The notes below the pieces were generated by a model that ran no database searches, was not told where the DNA came from, and saw only the letters and a list, made by a program, of their open reading frames with translations. From assembly GCA_034696485.1 (NCBI GenBank), contig JAQIWT010000289.1:1-24777 (forward strand): a DNA stretch of 24,777 nt, read 5' to 3'. This stretch comes from Isohypsibius dastychi (taxonomy: Eukaryota > Tardigrada > Eutardigrada > Parachela > Isohypsibiidae). A program made the position numbers and the translations under genes. Position 1 is the first letter of the stretch. Each line of letters opens with the position of its first letter. Below are positions 18,391-24,777 of this stretch, piece by piece.

Positions 18391-19046
18391 TTACTCGATG
18401 AACAAAAAACTGCAGCATCTGCACTTTACAAGAACATGTCTGGTGAGAGCAGGTAGAGTTGGAGCTTGCGGGGAGACCGAAAATCGTGCAGAGAAGTCCG
18501 ATGGGGAATGAAAGTTTTCTTTACTTATTCCGCGTGCAACCGCACATAACTTCTCCTCCAAAAACATAAACACTGTCATATTCAGCTCTTTGGAGCTGAA
18601 AACTGAATTCGGAAATGATGTAGGGATGAACGGAATCAGCGGACTCATCGAAGTGGACGTTGCATTCTGAATCTGAAAAGAACCTATCCGTATGCGAAAT
18701 AGAATGTGCGGGTCAATGTCAGACATACCTTTGGAAACCTGTCCCATTCAAACACGATTCCATCTTGTGGATCCACATATGTTCCTGAGGCTTCTGATAA
18801 AGAGGATGCTGCCGAAACTTCAATTGCCTGTCGATCGTTTTCCAAAACCGAGTCTACCTTCTGGGATGTCAAATCCAAAAGTGTGGGAAAGGGTACCGTC
18901 GGTACCTCCGTGTTTTTGGACGAATATAAACACCACAGACATACGGCGAGCGAAAGTACAATTAGAAGGAAGATCACACACAATATCCACTTATAATCCC
19001 GCAAACACCGCAGAGTACTCGAGGCTTCCAGCCTCTGATAATTCAT
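18391..19046 (-). CDS. Single-pass (type II-like) membrane protein, unknown
   Basis: Two exons, 19046-18729 and 18672-18391, joined by a 56-nt intron with GTATGT and TTTTCAG; 600 nt, 199 aa. The ATG at 19046 (MNYQRLEASSTLRCLRDYKW) opens a short basic cytoplasmic end, then a membrane segment at about 20-41 (ILCVIFLLIVLSLAVCLWCL) with several Cys. No cleavable signal, so type II orientation is inferred. The extracellular part contains DGIVFEWDRFPKIQNATST and potential N-glycosylation sites, and LNMTVFMFLEEKLCAVARG. No known domain recognised. The C-terminus is uncertain: a short intron near 18484-18447 would switch to another frame ending CKVQMLQFFVHRVKESGNQV..., which looks at least as protein-like as the read-through tail. 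Confidence 0.6.
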
Positions 19047-19070
19047 GTTGGCTATGGATATCCACGGCAA

Positions 19071-19349
19071 AGAAAGTACTTCTACAATTTGGTGTCACTC
19101 TTCGGTCCGCTGTGCAGTTAGTTCAGTCATCAAAACCCGAATCTGCTCGAAACTTCAACGGCGACCTCACGAAAATACTGTGCAGATATTACAAGGCGAT
19201 GTGCACCAGCAAGTCTTGTCCCCCCCCCTAAGGGGCCGAACCAAATGAGTTAAACCCTAATCGAACCGAAGTAGACGAACCTTCAGAACTCTTTCTCTCG
19301 CAAAAAATAACTTCGGATAAAAAAAACGAGAGAAAAAAAACTAGAGAAA
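19071..19349. other. Intergenic with poly-C tract, no gene
   Basis: Short spacer holding a run of 9 C (about 19220-19228) and A-rich sequence; probably the 3' end region of the acidic-protein gene and upstream region of the membrane-protein gene. Confidence 0.45.
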
Positions 19350-20289
19350 TCATCCGGGCTCCATCGGCTCCTCCTGCCCCTCCTCAATCTTCACTTCCGG
19401 TGCGATGACTTCCGGTACGACTTCCGGTTCCACTTCCGGTTCCACTTCCGGCTCTGAACTCTCCAAACGCTGTCAAAATAAAACGTTGAATAAAAGTGAA
19501 AAAATAAAATGTAATTAAACTTACACGTCGTTTGAAACGACTTCCGGTTCCCATAGCAGGAACATGGCTGACCTCCGAGTCGGCACTGTAATAAAACAAT
19601 CAATTAGTAATAGAACAATCAAATCAAAACAATGAAACAGATATTCACATAAAAACAATCAAATTGAAACAATAAAATCAAAAAATCAAAACAAACAATC
19701 AATTGATATCAATCAATCAAGAATAAAATCAATCAATAAAAAAATCAATCAATCAAAAACAGAATCAATTAATCAGAAAAAAGGGGTGGGGGGGGGGATG
19801 ACGGGACATCAAATATACAGGGGGGACAGTATGTGCAGCACTTACCGGATACAGATGGCGTCCGGATCGCGGTCGTCATTTCGGCGAACTTCCTCCGGGG
19901 TCGCAGGTCGACAACGTCGAGGTTGTTCCGGTCGCAGGCGTATAGCCTGATCCACGATGGACTGGATCTCGCCGTCCTCGAAAGAGATGTCCCCAGAAAC
20001 CGACGACCCAGAAGTATTCAGGTCCGACGAAGTCGGACTATAATCCGTTGGTCCACTGTAAATATAAAAAGAAACACACATGAAACATAATTTATAAATA
20101 GATATTGAATATATACACATATACACATAACACAATATACAAAAAACAAATTAAACACACAATTTTAAATCAAAAAACTTACCTTGTCTCGGAATTCTCC
20201 GAAATGAACGAGACGAGGCTGTCATCGCTCATTCCAGAAGAATTAAGCGAATCATCCAGCAGATTCGGGATTTCCGGAATGTCAGACAT
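19350..20289 (-). CDS. Acidic Ser/Glu-rich protein with PEVE repeats, unknown
   Basis: Four exons: 20289-20183, 20055-19846, 19585-19525, 19469-19350; 498 nt, 165 aa, phases 2, 2 and 0, all with GTAAGT donors. Starts MSDIPEIPNLLDDSLNSSGM; continues with Ser/Asp-rich sequence (TDYSPTSSDLNTSGSSVSGD), a helix-like segment EIQSIVDQAIRLRPEQPRR, a basic patch SRFKRRRLES, and an acidic tail with PEVEPEVEPEVVPEV. No signal peptide or membrane segment, so cytoplasmic or nuclear. No family recognised; a disordered regulatory protein is the best description. The tail is encoded by a 12-bp DNA repeat containing ACTTCCGG (plus strand). Inverted repeats sit just upstream of the start codon. Intron 2 is a long AATC-rich tract. 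Confidence 0.68.
19393..19451. repeat. 12-bp ACTTCCGG coding minisatellite
   Basis: ACTTCCGG begins at 19393, 19408, 19420, 19432 and 19444 (spacing 15, 12, 12, 12), encoding the PEVE tail on the minus strand; a further copy is near 19539 in exon 3. In-frame repeat growth can lengthen the tail without breaking it. Confidence 0.85.
19590..19800. repeat. AATC-rich simple repeat tract with poly-G end
   Basis: Dozens of CAATCAA/AATCAATC words, decayed tandem repeats of a 4-bp unit, fill intron 2 of the acidic-protein gene and end in GGGGTGGGGGGGGGG at about 19783-19797. Confidence 0.75.
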
Positions 20290-20406
20290 AATGGTTTGAG
20301 GGTCGCCCGGAGATTCAATGAAGCAAAAATGTAACACCGCGAACTGTGAAAGTTTCAAATGAATTCCCCCGAGCGACCCTCAAACCATTGCGCCATTCAT
20401 TTGAAA
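20290..20406. repeat. Two overlapping inverted repeats at the start of the acidic-protein gene
   Basis: AATGGTTTGAGGGTCGC (20290-20306) pairs exactly with 20373-20389, and TTTCAAATGAAT (20353-20364) pairs with 20395-20406. The first arm directly abuts the ATG at 20289, so a transcript would begin with a hairpin if transcription starts upstream of 20389. Confidence 0.8.
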
Positions 20407-20519
20407 TCCCGAACAGTGTAGCCTGTCTTCCGCCAAGTTATGGGCCCCGGGCCTCAGTTTAAAACAAAGTGGTTCCTCTAGTCTCGCTTACCCTGTAGGG
20501 GTGGAGTCGAGAAATTTCT

Positions 20520-20551
20520 GGAACAGCAGACTGTCACGTGACAACTGTTCC
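20520..20551. repeat. Palindrome TGTCACGTGACA within a larger stem
   Basis: The 12-bp perfect palindrome at 20532-20543 carries a CACGTG E-box and is flanked by GGAACAG (20520-20526) and CTGTTCC (20545-20551), forming a nested inverted repeat. Intergenic; possible bHLH site or small foldback. Confidence 0.6.
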
Positions 20552-21065
20552 TGATTTTTTAAAAATTAATCCCTTATGATAGGATGGACATTCTAGCCGC
20601 CGATAGTAGCGGCTTGTTAAAAGGATTTTAGGCAAATTATTCTGAGGCGGCTACTTCTGTAGTTTGCAGCCTATGAGCGTTTTAACACCTCTGGCATGCA
20701 TAATGACGAGGCACACCAATGTTAGGCCCGGGGTTGACGCGCTTCGGCATTTGCCGTTTTGTACAGGTGACGTCACATTGTTGCACTTCTTACAACGGTC
20801 GGATTCTGCAGTTTCATTCTGCTTTTCACACTTCACTTAGAAATACACCTAGGATGAATGGATTCATTGCTTCGGAAATGTCACATTTATCATGCTTCTT
20901 GTTGCCTTGTCGAAGTTCGATCAGGTTTTCGTGGAATGAGTAGGTTTGTTTTCTCGGTGTTTCGGAATGAATCTTTCAGATATGATATGACGCGGGTTTT
21001 CGTATCAGCTCCATAAATTCGATCATTTCTCATTATGATCCTGTTGAAACTTTTCTGTGTTTCAG
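20552..21065. other. Upstream region of the CCCH exon, no firm gene
   Basis: About 500 nt. I searched for a first CCCH finger and signal-peptide or start exons on the plus strand and found none that fit. TGACGTCA at 20768-20775. Confidence 0.4.
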
Positions 21066-21360
21066 GTGTGGCAATTTTCACCATTCGGGATTTTGTGCCT
21101 ACAGCAGACGATGTCATTTTATTCACCATCCGAATGAGGAAAACCAACGTCATTTGTCCGTTTGTATTTCGGAGGGGGATTCACACTCGCCTCACCGCAA
21201 GTGTTCCTTTCCACCACCGATTATGATTCCTGCTATGCAGAACTCTATCGGAGAGCAATCCTTAAACTTGGGCAGCTGTGGGATTAACAAGAGTGCTTTG
21301 TCTTCATGGTTATATTTCTCTTCGTTGCTATCCATGTCACCGCGTACCACCATTCGGTGA
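21066..21360 (+). CDS. CCCH (C-x8-C-x5-C-x3-H) zinc-finger exon, TIS11/POS-1-like, partial
   Basis: After the acceptor GTTTCAG (21065) a frame starting at 21067 reads CGNFHHSGFCAYSRRCHFIH, an exact C-x8-C-x5-C-x3-H finger of the TIS11 class, which in nematodes is used by germline RNA-binding proteins (PIE-1, POS-1, OMA, MEX-5 type). The downstream part is Ser/Pro-rich (SPHRKCSFPPPIMIPAMQN) and ends RTTIR followed by TGA (21358-21360), where GGTGAG could also be a donor. These proteins normally carry two fingers; the text looks like finger 2, but no finger 1 or start exon was found upstream. Either an exon is missed or this is a remnant. It bound mRNA 3' UTRs if functional. Confidence 0.5.
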
Positions 21361-21727
21361 GAACCCTTTGGCTCAAGTGAGTTGTTCTTTCTCATGTTCT
21401 CAATCTTGAAAATCAAGCGATAGCAAATTCTGTATTGAGACTGAAGGAATTCGCTTTAGCTGAATATCACAGGGTTGCCTTTCATTGATCAACGAGTTAG
21501 AGCGCTCGTTTCCATTAACCTTACTTCCCATGATTAACTTTTCAGTAAAAATGAGATGCGATTATTTTAAAAGAATTGGTGTCGCGGAACATGCCAGGTT
21601 TGCGGTAAAACGGAAGTGTAGCCAGTTTCGGCCAAAGTTTATTGAATTTATTAATTTACGAGCTATAACGCGGCAGAATGAGCTGTGTTCTGATGTAACA
21701 ATTTATTTATTTTGCAATGTTTTCCAG
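21361..21727. other. Spacer or intron between the CCCH exon and the MNNL-like gene
   Basis: Contains an open plus-strand frame from 21485 running into the MNNL exon in the wrong frame; no coding support. Any 5' exon of the MNNL-like gene should lie here or further left but was not found. Confidence 0.35.
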
Positions 21728-23607
21728 GCTCGGGTGGCGAAGTATTTCATGAAAGAGATGAACAGAACAACGAGGCACCGGGACCATGGCTTCATGCACT
21801 GGAACATTTTCTGGGCAAATCGCAAGCTGGACCTTGCTGCGACAACAACAACAGAAGCAGTCTTCCCGTTCCAGTCAACTCATCATCTAGACCATGTTCC
21901 AGAATATGTCGTCCATATATTGGTTTATGCGTGAAGCAGTTCGAAAGAAATATCAAATCTGGAGGAGATTGCCTATATGGACAGGGATTACGTCCTCTTT
22001 CGGAGTGATCCTTTCTGACCACAAGCGAGTCATATTCAGCCAGGATAAATCGTGATCCAATCAAGCTCAACCTGGCTTTCCAGTTCGCCTGGATGGTAAG
22101 TGTGCCGAAACATAAATTTGCTCACTACACATTATGTATGCCTTTTTTGTGTTCCCGAATTCTCAAAATTTAACTTACAGAAATCTGAATTTGTTCAGTT
22201 GGAATTCAGTTTTTAAATAATTATCAGGAACCAAGACAGGAAATAATACGGTGTTTCGCGGGGGTCAAGAGCACTTATCAGTTGGTGTGTTGATTCCACC
22301 GATACACTTCTGATTTTTTCAAGTATCACTCACACGATAGTGAATTTTATTTTGAATATGTTGAGAATTAGAAACGGCATTTTCACAATTTAAGAACGTA
22401 TGAATTGTTTTTTTTCCGATCTAGTCAGACATCTAGTGCGATGTAATTTCGAATGCGAGAACGTTAAGTGAGCGAAAGGGAATATTTATTCATTTCTCTT
22501 TAAATATGTCGATATCGATTTAATTGATGCTCTTCTTCCGAAGGTCAAGTCTTTTGCATATACATGGTTCAATCTTCAAGTCGCCAAGCGAAGATACTGC
22601 AAGAAACATGAGAAGCGCATGAGCGTGGAAGAGGAACAGCGATGCAAGGATGATTTCCAGGTGAGAACATTTGTTGTTTTTTATGTTATGCAAGTAGCGA
22701 CTTTGCAATTCCGCATTTCGTGAAAAAACGTGACTTAAGCTTTGTTATGCCGGCTGTTGATCCACATGTACTGGAGGGCATTAGTTACCACACCGACTGC
22801 TTCCGTAACTGGCCTGCTGAGTGGACGGGTCTTGATTCATTCGCTGACTAATCAGTTATTTTGCAGAAGCCGGAAATCAGGCAGAAATGGGCATCCCGAC
22901 TGCTCTGGAAAACTGAGGAAAGATATCATGCAGGAATTTCGGGAAAACTTTGTATTGAGCATGACGGGAAAGAAAACTCCAATTTGTATACTCAGTAATC
23001 CGGACCAAAAGGGCAAAATGAGACGTTGTTTGCGTCAAGCCGACAAGGTAGCCTATATTCCGATCTAAAAATGAAAAACAGGTGTACACAACAATTTGTT
23101 GTTCAGGAATGGCGAATGGATCTAGTTATGGCCATCTTATTCCGCGCAGTACTTTTGGAAAGCACAGATTCTGAGCAGCTAGAAAGGGCACCGGAATGCA
23201 AGAATCCGGCATCATGTGTCAGTTCACATCAATGTTAGGGTTCGAGAACTCGATTTGTATCTGGCGAATTTTTGTCTTTCTTCGGCGTGAGTTTGACTCT
23301 TCGGCATCTAGTCTTCTGTTAAATATGTGTGATATTTTAGTACATTTGGACTCGAATGGGACATCCAGAGACCGACCTTCCCGAAGACCCTGACAGCATG
23401 AGAAGCCAGGCGTTGGTTATTGCGCCCTTTATTGACTCTGTCAGAACAAACGGTGTATTCACCGTAAAAACACTACTGAATTCAGCGAGAGGTAAGTTCT
23501 TGAAAAAAATATTGAATCTCCGAAAATGTCAGAACATCAAATGAAATTATTTAGTTACTAACCTTACAGGTAATTTTTATTTGAAACTAAATCATTGTAT
23601 GTTGTGA
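21728..23607 (+). CDS. Notch-ligand N-terminal (MNNL)-like protein, 5' end missing
   Basis: Seven phase-compatible exons: 21728-21991, 22040-22095, 22544-22660, 22867-22994, 23082-23217, 23341-23491, 23570-23607; about 295 residues. Exons 1-2 read [39 protein letters not shown], then [15 protein letters not shown], reproducing the MNNL order CC...C..C...Y..C.K...GG.C.YG...FAW of DSL ligands. The 48-nt intron 21992-22039 removes an in-frame TGA. Later exons ([60 protein letters not shown]) have no recognisable DSL or EGF domain and no membrane segment. Donors at 22995 and 23218 are weak; without the latter the frame ends at 23238. Role as a Notch-pathway ligand is only suggested; it may be a diverged or secreted relative. 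No signal-peptide exon found. Confidence 0.5.
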
Positions 23608-24080
23608 GCGTATCTACAAATCAAATTTTGACTGTCGTTTGTGTTTATTTTGGTACCAAATAACTCAGGTACAGATATGTTAGATAAGATGCAAGTTGCC
23701 AGTGCTGCCATCTAGTGTGTGTGCACTAAAAAATGTGGTCTTTTTAATATTCCAATGTGCTCGACAAACATCTTGTCCACCCCACTTTTGGCACCCCTTC
23801 AGGGGGGATTCATATATTTTATATTGGGTTCATATATTTTATGAAGGGGTCTTACGCATTTTATTCAGGGGGGTTCATATATTTTATTCAGGGGTCTTAC
23901 ATATTTTATTTTCGGGGGCTTAACATATTTAATGTGGCCGTGTGCATCACTTTGAGAATAAATTGTTAGTGTGACGTCACTTTTTCAGAAGAAAGATGGC
24001 GATCATCTATGAGTCTGCGTTATTTTCTGCTCACTCATAGCTGGGGAATTACCCAAAATTTAGGACACTCCCACTTGAAG
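23608..24080. other. Intergenic with tandem array and TGACGTCA site
   Basis: About 470 nt between two plus-strand genes; holds the array at 23810-23937 and TGACGTCA at 23972-23979, about 100 bp before the TATA box of the next gene. Confidence 0.5.
23810..23937. repeat. Tandem array of about 20-23-bp TTCATATATTTTATTCAGGG units
   Basis: Six consecutive diverged units alternate TTCATATATTTTAT and CTTACATATTTTAT cores, each followed by a G-rich GGGG(GG) block. Each unit has an AT-rich core and a G-run. No coding meaning seen. Confidence 0.8.
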
Positions 24081-24088
24081 TATAAAAG
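24081..24088 (+). promoter_or_regulatory. TATA box of the KEN-motif gene
   Basis: TATAAAAG, 46-53 nt before the ATG at 24134, with an initiator-like TTTCAT about 25-30 nt downstream; a compact core promoter with a short leader. Confidence 0.7.
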
Positions 24089-24133
24089 CAGCTGCTCGCA
24101 TTTCATTTTCATCACTCACTTCATTTCCTCGCA

Positions 24134-24733
24134 ATGGAATTCTCTTCTCTATTTTCTCCTACCCACGATCGCCTCCAGGAAATCTTCGGTGCTTGCCCTT
24201 TTGCACCACCTCAGCCAGTCTACATTTCACCAAGTTCATCAATTAATTTTCCTCTTCCGCTTCCGGATCCTCTTCTTGCATCTCGTGACCTTTCTGCACT
24301 ACCAGCAAACTTTAACTTGGGAGATGCTGTGCCAGTTATTTCCATCCCGGATAATTACACCATCGTTCAGCAATTCGTTCCTCAGGAAACCGTGAATTTG
24401 ATGGACATCCTCGACTCAGTCTTCTTCGAAGATGCAGCCAGCAAGGAGAACATCTCCCCTCTTCCAGAAAAGAAACGTAAGAGACCGGAAGTCCAGTTTA
24501 TGACTAAGCGTAAAAGATCGGTAGCCCTTTTGGACATTAACGAAGAGGGGGTGATTATTTACGGGTCAAAGGATGGGGTGGCTTTCTCCATGTCTCTGGA
24601 AGAATTTCTGGAATTCATGGGATATTTGCATCACTTTTTGCTGGCTGAGGATAAGGAAAAGGCTGTCAGTGCTACACTTGCCGGAAAGTCGAAATGGGAG
24701 AATCGACCTGCTGACGTCATCAACTCTCGGTAA
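24134..24733 (+). CDS. Nuclear-looking protein with KEN motif, unknown (maybe 3' incomplete)
   Basis: Open frame of 199 aa. The first 100 residues are Pro/Ser/Leu-rich (SSSINFPLPLPDPLLASRDL), then a KEN box (residues 104-106 in AASKENISP), the usual APC/C degradation signal, followed by a bipartite basic cluster KKRKRPEVQFMTKRKR (113-128) typical of a nuclear localisation signal. The C-terminal third (DINEEGVIIYGSKDGVAFSM, SLEEFLEFMGYLHHFLL) looks globular and acidic. No named family recognised; a cell-cycle-regulated nuclear factor is a guess from the motifs. The frame ends CGG TAA, but the same bases form a perfect GTAAGT donor after 24729, so the gene may continue beyond the window with further exons. 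A clear TATA box lies just upstream. Confidence 0.7.
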   Translation: MEFSSLFSPTHDRLQEIFGACPFAPPQPVYISPSSSINFPLPLPDPLLASRDLSALPANFNLGDAVPVISIPDNYTIVQQFVPQETVNLMDILDSVFFEDAASKENISPLPEKKRKRPEVQFMTKRKRSVALLDINEEGVIIYGSKDGVAFSMSLEEFLEFMGYLHHFLLAEDKEKAVSATLAGKSKWENRPADVINSR

Positions 24734-24777
24734 GTTGAAAAACAGTATTTTTTCATGAAAGGGACTGTGGTCTAGAG

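Noticed and set aside
20651-20836. Minus-strand frame with CEKQ...C..C resembling a zinc finger
   Set aside because: Cysteine spacing fits no known finger and there is no start or splice context; probably chance.
21485-21934. 149-codon plus-strand frame
   Set aside because: Overlaps the MNNL exon in another frame; its start is a non-ATG codon and it has no splice or domain support.
21960-22040. Premature TGA in the MNNL-like exon
   Set aside because: It lies within a 48-nt phase-compatible intron (21992-22039).

Overview
The window looks like nuclear DNA of a rhabditid (Caenorhabditis-like) nematode. Evidence: many 38-60 nt introns with GTRAG donors and pyrimidine-poor TTTCAG-type acceptors, acceptor-like TTTTGCAG/TTTTCAG sites just before start codons (as expected for SL1 trans-splicing), and typical nematode families (receptor-guanylate-cyclase-type ligand-binding domain, astacin, an RNPS1/rnp-5 homologue, CCCH finger). 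No rRNA, tRNA, CRISPR array or intact transposon was recognised. All gene models were assembled by eye from splice signals, reading-frame phase and family motifs; exon lists are in each entry.

Layout. 331-2526 (-): ligand-binding (ANF receptor) part of a GCY-like receptor, running towards the left edge. 3030-4574 (-): secreted CBM14-plus-WAP protein. 5665-6077 (-) and 8718-9790 (-): two paralogous small secreted His-rich proteins that share a three-exon structure and an upstream element. Between them, 7141-7785 (-): an intronless secreted astacin whose catalytic Glu and Met-turn are both lost. 10901-13322 (+): RNPS1-type SR/RRM splicing factor. 14075-14323 (+): small secreted Gly/Pro-rich peptide. 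15413-16532 (-): single-pass type I membrane protein. 18391-19046 (-): single-pass type II-like membrane protein. 19350-20289 (-): acidic protein with PEVE repeats. 21066-21360 (+): isolated CCCH-finger exon. 21728-23607 (+): multi-exon gene with a Notch-ligand N-terminal (MNNL)-like stretch. 24134 to near the right edge (+): nuclear-looking protein with a KEN motif and a clear TATA box.

The left 10 kb is mostly secreted or receptor proteins (chitin-binding, protease-inhibitor-like, dead protease, small His-rich pair), which suggests a rapidly evolving extracellular or defence-type neighbourhood; this is inference. The middle holds an ordinary housekeeping splicing factor. The most unusual items are the pair of small secreted paralogues whose mature region recalls the C-terminal modules of bacterial polymorphic toxins, the pseudo-astacin lying between them, and the CBM14-WAP architecture with a WAP core missing exactly one disulfide pair. 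Non-coding oddities include a 47-bp perfect inverted repeat, six poly-G/poly-C tracts, a 19-bp minisatellite and six copies of TGACGTCA.
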